Shown in pieces: positions 44,763 through 54,033 of a stretch of DNA of 58,753 bases. This DNA is from Alicyclobacillus fructus. Its GTDB lineage: Bacteria > Bacillota > Bacilli > Alicyclobacillales > Alicyclobacillaceae. The DNA lies in assembly GCF_017329605.1 (NCBI RefSeq), contig NZ_JAFMTY010000022.1, forward strand, positions 1 to 58,753, read 5' to 3'. Positions within the stretch are counted from its first letter, which is position 1. Each line of letters opens with the position of its first letter. The translations under genes were made by a program, and so were the position numbers. The notes beneath the pieces were generated by a model. The model saw nothing but the letters and a program-made list of their open reading frames with translations, had not been told where the DNA came from and ran no database searches.

Positions 44763-45848
44763 TCACGCGCCCTCTGACGCTTGAAGCATCGCGGCGAGTT
44801 GTGCGCGGTTGTGGAGAATCATCGGATCTTCGCTGCCGAGGAATTTCGCTGCCCACTCGTTGTGTTCGTAAGCCTCCCGGATGCGCCCGAGCCGCGCGAG
44901 AATCACGCACAGTTGGATATGGGGCAGCCAGGTCTCGCAGGCGCGGTTGAGAAAGCCCACGAATCCAGGAGGGCGGCGGCAGAGGATGGCCAGCCGATAC
45001 CACGACAGCGCCGCGTCGAGATCGCCCTGTTCAAGCGCCGCGTGTCCGAGCCGGCAACACGCCTCGGAACGGGGTGCGTCGTACAGGAACGATCGCAGCA
45101 CGGCCATGCGCGCCTCCTCCTGCTGACCGAGCCGGAGGTGGCAATCCGAGAGACGATAACACGCGAAGATGGCATCTTCCTTCCAAATGTCAGGCATCTT
45201 GAGGAACGCCTCGTATTGGGTCATCGCTTCGACAATCCGGCCGTGATCGACGAGCTCGTTCGCGTAGTAGAGCGTGTCGCGTGCGCCGAGCAACTCCCCG
45301 GCGCGGATGCGCGCCTCGTAGATGCGCAGGTTGCGGTCCGCGTCGTGTCGCACGGGGCGGTGACAGACGGCCGCGTCGGCGTGGAGCACGTTGCCCCGGA
45401 CCTCCAGGTATTCGTGAACCTGGCCACGCCAGAGAAAGCCGGCAGCTCGCCGCACCACGCGGACGAGTCGGGAACTGTACGATGGTGTATCGCCGTAAAA
45501 TGCGAGGTGATACCAGGCGGTGACGGCGTCGACACCGGGATCCAGCGAGGTCTTCAAGTCTTTCCATGTCGAGAAATCCTCTGCGCGGATGACGTCGTCC
45601 GCGTCGAGCCAGAAAATGTAGTCGGCTGTCGCGAGGCTGAACGCGTAGTTGCGCGCCGCGCTGAAGTCGTCGCGCCACGTGAAAGGGTGCACGTGTGCGC
45701 CGAAAGATCGGGCCACTTCAGATGTGCGATCCGTCGAACCCGTGTCGACGACGATGATCTCGTCGGCGAGATCGCCGACGGACGCGAGGCAGCGCGGAAG
45801 CGTGTCCTCCTCATTTCGGACAATCATGCAAAGGGACCAGGTGGCCAT
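44763..45848 (-). CDS. GT2 glycosyltransferase with TPR tail
   Basis: A 361-residue cytosolic protein. The N-terminal GT2 domain reads TWSLCMIVRNEEDTLPRCLAS, EIIVVDTGSTDRTSEVA, WRDDFSAARNYAF and FWLDADDVI (DxD). From about residue 180 to the end come helical TPR-like repeats (YYANELVDHGRIVEAMTQYE, CRLGHAALEQGDLDAALSWY). Such SunS/TPR-type enzymes glycosylate proteins or peptides. GGGAGGAATGCGC sets ATG 45848. It is divergent from two genes for a surface-type N-terminal domain and near a collagen-like protein, a plausible substrate. Confidence 0.87.
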   Translation of the reverse strand: MATWSLCMIVRNEEDTLPRCLASVGDLADEIIVVDTGSTDRTSEVARSFGAHVHPFTWRDDFSAARNYAFSLATADYIFWLDADDVIRAEDFSTWKDLKTSLDPGVDAVTAWYHLAFYGDTPSYSSRLVRVVRRAAGFLWRGQVHEYLEVRGNVLHADAAVCHRPVRHDADRNLRIYEARIRAGELLGARDTLYYANELVDHGRIVEAMTQYEAFLKMPDIWKEDAIFACYRLSDCHLRLGQQEEARMAVLRSFLYDAPRSEACCRLGHAALEQGDLDAALSWYRLAILCRRPPGFVGFLNRACETWLPHIQLCVILARLGRIREAYEHNEWAAKFLGSEDPMILHNRAQLAAMLQASEGA

Positions 45849-45971
45849 GCGCATTCCTCCCAGGTTGCACCTTTACCCTATGCGGCGGACGACCGTCGCG
45901 CGAAGGCGCGCGTCCGCCTGGCGCGCTTGGGCGATGGCCTGCATACAGGTGGAGGGAGGGAGGAATGCGCT

Positions 45972-46283
45972 GTGTCCATGCCCAATATTCCGGACATTCG
46001 GCCGGACATCGAGCTGACGAGGGAACAGGTGGTTCATCTCTTGCTCGCCTCTATCGCGATGGAGGAGCTGGGGCTGGCCCACATTCTGAACGCCGAGGGC
46101 GAGAAGCTGCAGAAGGCGGCGGCGGATCCGCACCTGTCAATGGAAGAGCTGCTGTGTGTCAACGAGGCCGTGGAGCGAACGCTTCGCACACTCATTCGCA
46201 AGGAATTGCTGCTTCAGATGAAGCTCGACGCGGTGATGAGAATGCTGCCCTGCGAGGGTGCTCCGGAATGTTGCGGGGAATAG
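45972..46283 (+). CDS. Small protein sharing the collagen-like protein N-terminal domain
   Basis: A 103-residue helical protein: NIPDIRPDIELTREQVVHLL, LASIAMEELGLAHILNAEGE, then ELLCVNEAVERTLRTLIRKELLLQMKLD. The same motif order forms residues 4-95 of the collagen-like protein at 46981-48039. It ends in a Cys-containing tail (CEGAPECCGE) and has no collagen repeats. Start GTG 45972 has GGGAGGGAGGAA upstream; the ATG two codons later is an alternative. A coat or exosporium anchor is the likely role. Confidence 0.78.
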   Translation: MSMPNIPDIRPDIELTREQVVHLLLASIAMEELGLAHILNAEGEKLQKAAADPHLSMEELLCVNEAVERTLRTLIRKELLLQMKLDAVMRMLPCEGAPECCGE

Positions 46284-46951
46284 GGGACATCGCCTCACGT
46301 TCAGGGGCTCCATCGGCTGTTCTGGTTCTGGAGCGGCTCGCTCAGTTGGAGGCGGCGTCCGCGCGCCTGTTGGCCGCCGCGGTGCGCGCGAATGCCGGAT
46401 CGACAGGGCTCATGGCGCTCGTGCATCATGAATCGCTAAAGTGCCTTCGCGAGCGCCTTGTGCGTTTGTGTCGACAAATGGAGAACAGATGGCCGTGCGC
46501 TGAGGAGGAGGCGCACGCGCGGCTTGCCATGTACGCGGGACATTGGGAGGCGTTTCGCTGGGAATGCGAGGCACTCGAGGCCGCTCTCGGCCACGCGGCA
46601 GGCGCACGGCGGGACCGCGGTTCGCAGGGCGTGTGGGAGGGCGTCGTGGTGCTGCTCCGGCTGGTTCGCCTCGTGGATCAGCGGGTGGATGACGCGGGAA
46701 TCGCGGAGTTGAGCGGCGCCTGGCGACGCGCGAAACAAGGGTTTCTTGAACGAATGGAGGAGGCGTGTGGCCATGTTGGCAAGTCCGCGAGGAACGCGGA
46801 GACCTTGCATTCCTTGCCCTTCCTGCGAGGCCCGGCGTCGCGCGTTTCTCGCATCGAGCGCGATCCGGCCCACCAGCTGTGGACACCGCTCCGGCGGAAG
46901 GGGGCTCAAAGCCTTCGGCGCAGCGCGCGCAGGAGACGGCCGAATCCTTGA
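46268..46951 (+). CDS. Unknown helical protein coupled to the small surface protein
   Basis: A 227-residue, mostly helical, Arg- and Ala-rich protein without a signal peptide. It starts at ATG 46268 within the end of the upstream gene (16-base overlap; GAGGGTG ribosome site), so translation is coupled. The C-terminal 50 residues are basic. I do not recognise a family. Reading is moderately secure because of the overlap and because the reading frame stays open. Confidence 0.55.
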   Translation: MLRGIGDIASRSGAPSAVLVLERLAQLEAASARLLAAAVRANAGSTGLMALVHHESLKCLRERLVRLCRQMENRWPCAEEEAHARLAMYAGHWEAFRWECEALEAALGHAAGARRDRGSQGVWEGVVVLLRLVRLVDQRVDDAGIAELSGAWRRAKQGFLERMEEACGHVGKSARNAETLHSLPFLRGPASRVSRIERDPAHQLWTPLRRKGAQSLRRSARRRRPNP

Positions 46952-46980
46952 GAGGGAGTTCGACCGTCTCCGAGCCTTGG

Positions 46981-48039
46981 TCAACTGATGGCAACGCCCG
47001 CCGAGGCGTAACCCGCGACGGTCTGCACGAGGGACAGGCCGCTTGCCGTCGCCGAGAAGACGAGCAGAAGCCGCGTGCCAGCGCTGACCGGGATGGAAAG
47101 CCCCGTGGCGCTGCCGGTAGCGATTTGCCCCACGGCGATGGTGCCGGTGAGAGGTGTCAACGTGACAGACGCCCCCGGGATGGGCGAGAACGTGTTGTTT
47201 GGCGTCGTCGACTCATACAGCTGTGCGGTGATGGTCACCGTCGTGCCAAGCAGATTCAGGGCGGCGGTGGCGCTGAAGTACGCGACGATGGACGTGATGG
47301 TCCCATCGCGAGGCATGGAGAACGCGAAGTTGAGGAGCGTCCCCCCGGCGCCCGTGAGATCGATCTGGCCGGAGCCGAGCAACGTGACGCCCGTCACTGA
47401 GCTGCCGAACCCGACAAGGCTCGTGGTGCCCACCAGACCGCCGGCCACGGTCGTCAACGCGACGGGCAGCCCAGATGCGTACGGAATGATGGCGCTCGAA
47501 CCCGCGGGTCCAGTCGGTCCAGTCGGTCCAGTCGGTCCAGTCGGTCCAGTCGGTCCAGTCGGTCCAGTCGGTCCAGTCGGTCCAGTCGGTCCAGTCGGTC
47601 CCGTAGGTCCCGTAGGTCCCGTAGGTCCCGTAGGTCCACCAGCCGGACCCGTCGGTCCTGTAGGTCCTGTGGGTCCAGTTGGCCCTGTGGGCCCCGTCGG
47701 TCCGGTAGGCCCTGTAGGTCCTGTGGGACCGGTAGGGCCGACATTCGCTAGCGACATCACGTTGCTAAGCTTGCTGTCCAAGATGAGCTCTTTGCGGATG
47801 ATGTTGTCCAGCGTGGCGTTCACCGATTGATTGAGCGTGAGTAGGTCATCCAGCGACGGTTGGGTTCCGGTGGCGCCCGTCAGCGTGCCGAGGACGTATT
47901 GGATCTTTTCCGCCTCCGCGTTCGTGAGGTGGCCAAGTCCGAGTTCCTCGAGCGCGATGGACGAGAGAAGCAGGTTGACCGCGTCATCCCGAGTGAGCGT
48001 GATGGATGGATTGATATTCGGAATGTTAGGCTGTGACAC
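46981..48039 (-). CDS. Collagen-like (Gly-Pro-Thr) exosporium-type protein
   Basis: A 352-residue protein in three parts: an N-terminal helical domain (residues 1-100, [20 protein letters not shown]), about 26 Gly-Xaa-Yaa triplets almost all GPT (one GPA/GGPT interruption), and a C-terminal BclA-type beta domain ([40 protein letters not shown]). BclA-like proteins trimerise and form hair-like glycosylated filaments on spores. The N-terminal domain matches the protein at 45972. Start GTG 48039 follows GAGGAGGACGCCCA. GT2-TPR nearby may glycosylate the Thr residues. Confidence 0.9.
   Translation of the reverse strand: MSQPNIPNINPSITLTRDDAVNLLLSSIALEELGLGHLTNAEAEKIQYVLGTLTGATGTQPSLDDLLTLNQSVNATLDNIIRKELILDSKLSNVMSLANVGPTGPTGPTGPTGPTGPTGPTGPTGPTGPTGPAGGPTGPTGPTGPTGPTGPTGPTGPTGPTGPTGPTGPTGPTGPTGPAGSSAIIPYASGLPVALTTVAGGLVGTTSLVGFGSSVTGVTLLGSGQIDLTGAGGTLLNFAFSMPRDGTITSIVAYFSATAALNLLGTTVTITAQLYESTTPNNTFSPIPGASVTLTPLTGTIAVGQIATGSATGLSIPVSAGTRLLLVFSATASGLSLVQTVAGYASAGVAIS
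47506..47745. repeat. Tandem 9-bp repeats coding GPT triplets
   Basis: On the plus strand the nine-base word CCAGTCGGT is repeated perfectly about a dozen times at 47511-47600, then in degenerate versions to 47742. Such a tract is prone to slippage, so the filament length can vary between strains. Confidence 0.9.
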
Positions 48040-48135
48040 TGGGCGTCCTCCTCGCCGAGAGAATCACTTTCTGCACACAATAGGCGAGCATGGGAGCGCC
48101 GGTGTCTACAAACGTCCACATCTGCCAATTTGGGC

Positions 48136-48167
48136 GACAAAAATAGGCCCGGCGAAGCGCCGGGCCT
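48136..48167 (-). terminator. Terminator of the aldehyde dehydrogenase gene
   Basis: AGGCCCGGCG and CGCCGGGCCT form a 10-bp perfect stem with AAG loop. TATTTTTGTC follows on the minus strand. Confidence 0.85.
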
Positions 48168-48183
48168 CACTTGCATGCGGGAT

Positions 48184-49677
48184 TCAGCTCAAGCTGATCC
48201 AGACGTCTTTGACTTCCGTGTAGTTATTCAACGCATACGAGCCCATTTCGCGCCCGATACCAGACTGCTTGTATCCACCGAACGGAGCCGCCGCGTCAAA
48301 CACGTTGTAGCAGTTGACCCAAACAGTGCCGGCCTTCAGCTTGCTGGCGATATAGTGGGCGTTGCGGATATTCTCCGTCCACACACCGGCCGCCAGGCCG
48401 TACTCCGTGTCGTTCGCCCGCGCAATGACTTCGTCCAGGTCTTCAAACGGCATCGCCGCGACCACCGGTCCGAAGATCTCTTCGCGCGCGATGGTCATGT
48501 CGTCCCGGACGTTGGCAAAGATGGTCGGCTGCACGAAGTATCCGCGATCCGTGGCCTTGCCGCCGCCGACGAGGACCTCGGCGCCCTCTTCCACGCCCTT
48601 CTCGATGTAGCCGAGCACGCGCTTTTCCTGTTCATCGGACACGAGCGGTCCCATCTCCGTGCTTTGGTCCAGACCCGGGCCCTGGCGGATCTTCTTTGCG
48701 AGGGAGACGAGATCGGCCACCACGTTGTCGTACGCTTTCTTCTGCACGAACAGGCGCGATCCGGCGCAGCACACCTGGCCCTGGTTGAACATGATCCCCA
48801 TGAACGCGCCTGGGATGGCTCGGCTCATGTCAGCATCGGGGAGAATGATGTTCGGGGACTTGCCGCCGAGTTCAAGCGTGACGCGCTTCAGCGTAGCCGC
48901 AGCGTTGCGCATGATGAGCTTGCCGACTTCCGTCGATCCGGTGAACGCAATCTTGTTGACGTCCGGATGCTCCACGAGCGCCTGTCCAGCGGTCTCGCCA
49001 AAGCCCGGCACGACGTTGACGACACCCGGTGGGAAGCCGGCTTCCTGAATCAGTTTGGCCAGGTAGAGTGCGGAGAGCGGCGTCTGCTCGGCCGGCTTGA
49101 GTACCACCGTGCAGCCCATGGCCAACGCAGCGCCGATTTTCCAGCACGCCATGAGGAGCGGGAAGTTCCACGGGATGATCTGGCCCACTACGCCAACGGG
49201 CTCGTGGCGCGTGTAATTGAAGTACTTTCCTGCTACTGGGATGGTCTGTCCCACGACTTTGGTGGGCCAGCCGGCGTAGTAGCGAATGTGTTCAATCGCA
49301 AGGGGAAGGTCTGCGTTCAGGGACTCGCGAATGGGTTTGCCGTTATCGAGCGTCTCCAGCTGAGCGAGCTGCAGCTTATGTTCTTCCATTAGATCTGCCA
49401 GTCTGTAGAGCAACCGAGACCGTTCTGCGGCGCTCATGCGCGACCACGGACCGGACTCAAAGGCGCGACGAGCAGCTTTGACCGCGCGGTCGATATCGGG
49501 GGCTTCCGCCTCCGCGACTTCTACCAGGACTTCTTCCGTCGCGGGATTGATAGACTTGAAGGTTTTACCGGAGAGTGAGGGAACGAATTCGCCGTCAATA
49601 AACAAGCCCTTGGGACCCTTGAGAAACTCGACGACATCCGGATGCAGAGCGCTCGCGTTCACTTCTTGAACTGCCAC
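48184..49677 (-). CDS. NAD-dependent aldehyde dehydrogenase
   Basis: A 497-residue ALDH. Motifs are [54 protein letters not shown] with the catalytic Glu, [14 protein letters not shown] with the catalytic Cys, [19 protein letters not shown] and [14 protein letters not shown]. It oxidises aldehydes such as acetaldehyde to acids. AAGGAGGGGAC eight bases before GTG 49677 sets the start. A cre-type site at its start of transcription suggests carbon catabolite control. Confidence 0.95.
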   Translation of the reverse strand: MAVQEVNASALHPDVVEFLKGPKGLFIDGEFVPSLSGKTFKSINPATEEVLVEVAEAEAPDIDRAVKAARRAFESGPWSRMSAAERSRLLYRLADLMEEHKLQLAQLETLDNGKPIRESLNADLPLAIEHIRYYAGWPTKVVGQTIPVAGKYFNYTRHEPVGVVGQIIPWNFPLLMACWKIGAALAMGCTVVLKPAEQTPLSALYLAKLIQEAGFPPGVVNVVPGFGETAGQALVEHPDVNKIAFTGSTEVGKLIMRNAAATLKRVTLELGGKSPNIILPDADMSRAIPGAFMGIMFNQGQVCCAGSRLFVQKKAYDNVVADLVSLAKKIRQGPGLDQSTEMGPLVSDEQEKRVLGYIEKGVEEGAEVLVGGGKATDRGYFVQPTIFANVRDDMTIAREEIFGPVVAAMPFEDLDEVIARANDTEYGLAAGVWTENIRNAHYIASKLKAGTVWVNCYNVFDAAAPFGGYKQSGIGREMGSYALNNYTEVKDVWISLS

Positions 49678-49711
49678 CCATGTCCCCTCCTTACTTGATC
49701 AGAAAACGGTT

Positions 49712-49759
49712 GGAAACCGCTTTCAACTCCATCATATTAGGAGACTTGCGAAGATTCAA
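49712..49759 (-). promoter_or_regulatory. aldehyde dehydrogenase promoter and cre site
   Basis: On the minus strand TTGAAT (49754-49759) and TATGAT (49731-49736) are 17 bp apart. TTGAAAGCGGTTTCC (49712-49726) matches the CcpA cre consensus WTGNAANCGNWNNCA except at the last base. It covers the transcription start, a repressing position. Confidence 0.65.
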
Positions 49760-50126
49760 CCCTAGAAATCGGGTTCGTAGGTCTTTCAATTTCTTGACCC
49801 AATCCGATGATATGAACGAGGATGTCCGTTCATGCCGGGAAGGTTCTTGCGCGTTCAACGATGCGGACGTACGTCGTTTTGCAAGCCGTTTCGCAAATGG
49901 AAAAGTTGAGAACTGATCGTCCATCTCGGGCGGATCGAAATCGTCCATCAATTCCAATAAGTATCTCGGTTGACAGAGCTGAGCTCCTTGCGGCATCATG
50001 GGGCGTATGGTGGACAGTTTGTGCCCTCATACATGCGCATGAAAGCGATCACGCAGAGACACTGCGGGTGCTCCGACGCCGCGGGAGGGCACATCACGGA
50101 ATCCGCACACACAAGGGAGGAATTTC
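49760..50126. promoter_or_regulatory. Intergenic region upstream of the amino-acid permease
   Basis: TTGACA (49970-49975) followed 18 bp later by CATCAT is a plausible permease promoter. Nothing else is convincing; a 102-codon minus-strand frame lacks a ribosome site and family motifs. Confidence 0.35.
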
Positions 50127-51719
50127 ATGGACAAGGGCATGCGCCGAGAGATTCATCTCGTCGCGCTGACCATGACCGGGCTCGGGTCCATCATCGGCTC
50201 GGGTTGGCTGTTCGGCGCGTGGAAGGCCGCCAAGGTCGCAGGTCCGGCCGCAATCGTCGCCTGGATCCTGGGTATGGCTGTCATTTTACTCATCGGCCTG
50301 ACCTATGCGGAACTTGGCCCCATGTTCCCGCGATCCGGCGGCATGGTGCGCTACGCGCACTATTCGCATGGGTCGTTCGTCGGGTTTTTGTCCGGCTGGG
50401 CGAACTGGATTGCCATTGCGTCCGTCATCCCGATTGAGGCAGAGGCATCGATTCAGTATATGAGCTCGTGGCCCTGGCACTGGGCTCAGTGGACGCACCA
50501 CCTGTACGTCAACAAGACGCTCACGCCGCCCGGCTTGCTTCTGGCAGCCATCCTCGTCTTCATTTACTTTTTGCTGAACTACTGGACGGTGAAGCTGTTC
50601 GCCCGTGCCAACACGCTCATCACTGTGTTCAAGTTCATCATTCCTGCGCTCACTGTGATTGGCCTCATCGCCGCTCACTTTGACACGCACAACTTCACGC
50701 AGTACGGCGGGTTTGCGCCCAACGGATGGGCGAGCGTGCTGACGGCCATCGCGACGTCTGGCGTCATCTTTGCGTTTAACGGCTTCCAGAGCCCCATCAA
50801 CCTGGCGGGCGAGGCGCGCAACCCGAGCCGGAACGTGCCACTCGCCGTGATTGGCTCCGTTCTGCTCGCCGGCGTGATTTACCTCTGCTTGCAGGCCGCG
50901 TTCATCGGCTCAATGCCGGGGAACCTGCTGAGCCACGGCTGGGCAAGCATCAACCTGAAGTCGCCGTTTGCCGATCTCGCCCTCGCCCTGAACGTGAACT
51001 GGCTCGCCATCATTCTCTTTCTGGACGCGTTCGTGTCGCCGTCCGGCACGGGCATCACGTACACGGCGACGACCGCGCGCATGGTCCACGGCCTGGAGGC
51101 GAACGGCTACTTTCCGAAGGTGTTCGGCCGGATTCACCCGCGCTACGGCGTGCCACGCGCGGCGATGTGGCTGAACCTCGTCATCGCGTACATCTTCATG
51201 CTGATGTTCCGGGGCTGGGGCGAGCTTTCCGGGGTGATTTCGGTCGCGACGCTCATCTCGTACGTCACCGGGCCCATCGCCGTCATGGCGTTCCGCAAGA
51301 TGGGCGAAAACGTCGAGCGCCCGGTGCGAGTCCCGGGGATGGCCGTCATTGCTCCTATCGCGTTCATCTTCGCGTCGCTCATCCTGTACTGGGCGCAGTG
51401 GCCGTTGACGGGCGAGGTCATCATCGTCATCATCATCGGGTTGCCGATTTACTTCTACTATACCGCGAAGGCGGGCTGGCGCGGATTTTCGGAGCACTTC
51501 CGCCGCGGGCTTTGGCTCATCGTGTATCTGTTGTGGATGGCGCTCGTCTCGTTCCTTGGCAGCGGCAAGTTCGGCGGCATCGGCGTCCTGCCCTACGGGT
51601 GGGATATGGTGGTAGTCGCCGTGTCCGCGCTTGTCTTCTACCTTTGGGGCGTGCGCAGCGGATTCCCCAAGCCCAACTTTCCCGAGGGGGAAAACCCGCA
51701 GCTTGCGGACGCCGAATAA
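50127..51719 (+). CDS. APC-family amino-acid permease (Kgt/AdiC-like)
   Basis: A 530-residue transporter with 12-14 helices. LTMTGLGSIIGSGWLFGAWKAAKVAGPA is the start of the APC fold, TYAELGPMFPRSGGMVRYAHYSHG is helix 3, and SGVIFAFNGFQSPINLAGEARNPSRNVP is helix 6. C-terminal extra helices are amphipathic. AAGGGAGGAATTTC sets the ATG. The substrate is unknown; relatives move amino acids in exchange or with protons. Confidence 0.88.
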   Translation: MDKGMRREIHLVALTMTGLGSIIGSGWLFGAWKAAKVAGPAAIVAWILGMAVILLIGLTYAELGPMFPRSGGMVRYAHYSHGSFVGFLSGWANWIAIASVIPIEAEASIQYMSSWPWHWAQWTHHLYVNKTLTPPGLLLAAILVFIYFLLNYWTVKLFARANTLITVFKFIIPALTVIGLIAAHFDTHNFTQYGGFAPNGWASVLTAIATSGVIFAFNGFQSPINLAGEARNPSRNVPLAVIGSVLLAGVIYLCLQAAFIGSMPGNLLSHGWASINLKSPFADLALALNVNWLAIILFLDAFVSPSGTGITYTATTARMVHGLEANGYFPKVFGRIHPRYGVPRAAMWLNLVIAYIFMLMFRGWGELSGVISVATLISYVTGPIAVMAFRKMGENVERPVRVPGMAVIAPIAFIFASLILYWAQWPLTGEVIIVIIIGLPIYFYYTAKAGWRGFSEHFRRGLWLIVYLLWMALVSFLGSGKFGGIGVLPYGWDMVVVAVSALVFYLWGVRSGFPKPNFPEGENPQLADAE

Positions 51720-51735
51720 AAAGGACCGGATTCCA

Positions 51736-51765
51736 GAAGGGGCGCCAGGTTGCTGGCGCCCCTTC
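51736..51765 (+). terminator. Terminator of the permease gene
   Basis: GAAGGGGCGCCAG and CTGGCGCCCCTTC form a 13-bp perfect stem with a GTTG loop, followed by a T-rich stretch. Confidence 0.82.
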
Positions 51766-51857
51766 GATTTGACTTCGTTCCCTGAGCAGGAGGATGCCTG
51801 GCGCGTGTGGAACCGAGTATCGAAGGGAAGGATGGCTGGCCGTGGAGGAGGATGTGT

Positions 51858-52739
51858 GTGGAAGTCGGATCGACTGTCCCGTCGGAGCAACATCAGGCCA
51901 TGCATCCGGCGCTCAACGATGCGCTTCGTTTTGCAAGGTTGGCCCAACGAGCGTTTTTGGATGATGTAGCCATCCTTGTGGCGGATCGGACGCGAATTCG
52001 GGCGGTGGTCCCCGCGCGGACGTTCGCGCTCGCGGTAACGGAAGGCTATGAGCTCCGGCCGGGCGACGGGCTGTATGAGGCCGTGCGCGAAGGGCGGGTG
52101 CGCGAAGTGCGCCTGGATGCCTCCGTGTTGGGCCTGCCGGTGGTCATCAAGGCGGTGCCTATCGCCGCGGAGGGCGGTGAACCCGTGGGCGCCTTCTGCG
52201 CGTGTACCCGCGTGGACGCGAAGGAGCGGCTCGTCGGCCTGGCGACGACGCTCTCGTCGTCCGTGCAGCAGACGAGCGCGACGCTGCAGGAGATGGCCGC
52301 GTCCATGCAGGTTCTGGCCACGAGCCTCGGCGACATCGCGCGCGAGTCCCGTTCCGTGCTGACCGCGGTTCGCGACGTGCGGTCCATCTCGGACGAGGTC
52401 CGGGAGATTGCCGACACGAGCCGCATTCTCGGGTTGAACGCCTCGATTGAGGCGTCGCGCGCAGGGGAGAGCGGGCGCGGGTTTGCCGTGATCGCCCGCG
52501 AGATTCGGCGGTTGGCGGAAGGGGCCAGGGAACAGACAGACGTGATTGCGCAGAACACGCGCCGGATGGTGGAGATGCTCGAGGCGCTGAACGAGGCCAT
52601 CGAGCGGGTGGACCGGGAAGCGGAAGCGCAGCGGTCCGCCATGGAAGCCTTGGCGTCGGCCATGCAGGAGGTCAGCCAGGTTGCGGTCGATCTCGTCGCG
52701 TTCGCCGAGCAGACGGCTCGGGCGGACGCCGGCGGATAA
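51858..52739 (+). CDS. Soluble chemoreceptor-type signalling protein (YfmS-like)
   Basis: A 293-residue protein with no membrane helix. The N-terminal 110 residues form a small sensory domain (DVAILVADRTRIRAVVPART, LPVVIKAVPIAAEGGEPVGAF). From about residue 130 a coiled-coil methyl-accepting signalling region follows, with ILGLNASIEASRAGESGRGFAVIAREIRRLAE as the conserved hairpin tip that contacts CheA/CheW. It is short like YfmS of B. subtilis. Start GTG 51858 lies six bases after GAGGAGG. Confidence 0.85.
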   Translation: MEVGSTVPSEQHQAMHPALNDALRFARLAQRAFLDDVAILVADRTRIRAVVPARTFALAVTEGYELRPGDGLYEAVREGRVREVRLDASVLGLPVVIKAVPIAAEGGEPVGAFCACTRVDAKERLVGLATTLSSSVQQTSATLQEMAASMQVLATSLGDIARESRSVLTAVRDVRSISDEVREIADTSRILGLNASIEASRAGESGRGFAVIAREIRRLAEGAREQTDVIAQNTRRMVEMLEALNEAIERVDREAEAQRSAMEALASAMQEVSQVAVDLVAFAEQTARADAGG

Positions 52740-52854
52740 CCCAGGCGGTCGAACCGTGTCGAAAGGCCGGCGTGGACGAGATGGCTGAAGTCCCATACAA
52801 TGGAGATGGACGCCCTGCGAGGCGTTCAATCGGAACGAGGAGAGGGATGTTCAG

Positions 52855-53409
52855 ATGGCCAAGAAGGTGCTCATCTTAGCGGGAGACGCGGTCGAAGCCC
52901 TGGAAATCTACTATCCTTACTATCGGCTCCTCGAGGAAGGGATCGACGCCGTCATCGCAGCGCCGACCAAGAAGACACTGAACACCGTCGTCCACGATTT
53001 CACGGGCTGGGAGACCTATACGGAGAAACCGGGATACCTCATTCAGGCGCACGCGGCTTTCGCCGACATTCGGCCGGAGGAATTCGACGGCCTCATCCTG
53101 CCTGGCGGCCGGGCGCCAGAGTACATCCGGCTCAACGAGCATGTGCCGCGCATCGTGGGTCATTTCTTCGATGCCAATAAGCCGGTTGGGGCGATTTGTC
53201 ATGCGGCGCAGGTTCTTGAGGTGGTGCGCGACAAGCTGCAGGGGCGCACCATGACGGCGTACATCGCCTGCAAGCCGAGCGTCGAGGGCATGGGCGCAAA
53301 GTACGCCTCGGAGACGCTGTATGTGGAGGGAAACCTCGTGTCCGGACACGCGTGGCCAGATCTACCTGGCTTCATGCGCGAATTTCTGAAACTGCTGAAC
53401 GCCCGATGA
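52855..53409 (+). CDS. DJ-1/PfpI family protein
   Basis: A 184-residue class I glutamine-amidotransferase-like protein. The nucleophile elbow is AICHAAQV (C115, H116); the conserved Glu is in VEALEIYY and ILPGGRAPEYI is family-typical. Members act as deglycases or general stress proteases. GAGGAGAGGGATGTTCAG sets the ATG. It is monocistronic with its own terminator. Confidence 0.9.
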   Translation: MAKKVLILAGDAVEALEIYYPYYRLLEEGIDAVIAAPTKKTLNTVVHDFTGWETYTEKPGYLIQAHAAFADIRPEEFDGLILPGGRAPEYIRLNEHVPRIVGHFFDANKPVGAICHAAQVLEVVRDKLQGRTMTAYIACKPSVEGMGAKYASETLYVEGNLVSGHAWPDLPGFMREFLKLLNAR

Positions 53410-53412
53410 AAC

Positions 53413-53436
53413 AAGGCCGCCCGGCCGGGCGGCCTT
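53413..53436. terminator. Bidirectional terminator
   Basis: AAGGCCGCCC and GGGCGGCCTT form a 10-bp stem with GGCC loop. It separates the PfpI gene from the convergent paralogue array. Confidence 0.78.
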
Positions 53437-53452
53437 CTCTCGACCCATGAAT

Positions 53453-53701
53453 TCAACATTGGATGCCCCACGTCGGTTTGAAATCCTGGTCGAAGATGAG
53501 GCCGTCCAAGAGTTCGTAGCTATCCACATTCAGGTTGCGCGTGAGCAGGTGGACATTGCGAGAGCCCAGCACAGCGGCTTGCGCGGCGTTCGATTTGACG
53601 TGCGCGTCCCAGCCGCCGATGTTGATCTCGCCGATGAAAATTCCCGAGTTCTGTTGCGGCGTGTTGCTCAAAATGGCTTGAAAGGCAATGACCGTTGGCA
53701 C
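53453..53701 (-). CDS. Array paralogue 1 (TPQQNxG / GGWDA family)
   Basis: An 82-residue protein. It starts MPTVIAFQAIL, then NTPQQNSGIFIGEINIGGWDAH, and ends VDSYELLDGLIFDQDFK. All five tandem paralogues share this order: hydrophobic strand, TPQQN(A/S)G, GGWDAxxK, and a D-S/N-F/Y-E-x-x-DG-x-I-x-D-x-D-x-K tail. There is no signal peptide, helix or Cys pattern; the composition suggests a small beta-rich protein. GTG start, GGAGGTTGACGC. Function unknown. Confidence 0.8.
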   Translation of the reverse strand: MPTVIAFQAILSNTPQQNSGIFIGEINIGGWDAHVKSNAAQAAVLGSRNVHLLTRNLNVDSYELLDGLIFDQDFKPTWGIQC

Positions 53702-53755
53702 GCGTCAACCTCCAGTCCTGGCTTGGATGGCAGCCTCCTCTACAGCGTTCCGCAT

Positions 53756-54001
53756 TCAGAAGTTCCACTCGTAGCTTAGTTTTAGGTCTTGATCGTGGAT
53801 CACGCCGTCCATCATTTCAAAGCTGTCGAACAGCGCGTTGGCGCTAATGAGGACGTTGAACACGCCTGCGTCGAGCGCCTTGCCGGCGCCATACTTTTGG
53901 TTGGCGTCCCAGCCGCCGATGTTGATTTGACCGAGAAATACGCCCGCGTTCTGTTGCGGCGTCATGGTGTTGAGCACACCGCTCAGAATCAGCACTGGAA
54001 T
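53756..54001 (-). CDS. Array paralogue 2, apparent ATT start
   Basis: An 81-residue family member: PVLILSGVLNT, MTPQQNAGVFLGQINIGGWDAN, FDSFEMMDGVIHDQDLK. The codon aligned with Met of its relatives is ATT (53999-54001), eight bases after GAAGGAGG. The only standard start upstream in frame is a GTG (54010) that overlaps the ribosome site itself and has none before it. Initiation at ATT is therefore proposed; otherwise the gene starts at 54010. Function unknown. Confidence 0.7.
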   Translation of the reverse strand: MPVLILSGVLNTMTPQQNAGVFLGQINIGGWDANQKYGAGKALDAGVFNVLISANALFDSFEMMDGVIHDQDLKLSYEWNF

Positions 54002-54033
54002 GGGAACCACCTCCTTCGGCGTGAGGACGTGTC

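Noticed and set aside
47506-47745. CRISPR-like array
   Set aside because: The repeats are 9 bp without unique spacers and are in frame as Gly-Pro-Thr codons of a collagen-like gene.
49691-49999. A 102-codon minus-strand gene upstream of the aldehyde dehydrogenase
   Set aside because: It has no ribosome site, covers the aldehyde dehydrogenase promoter and cre site, and shows no family motif.
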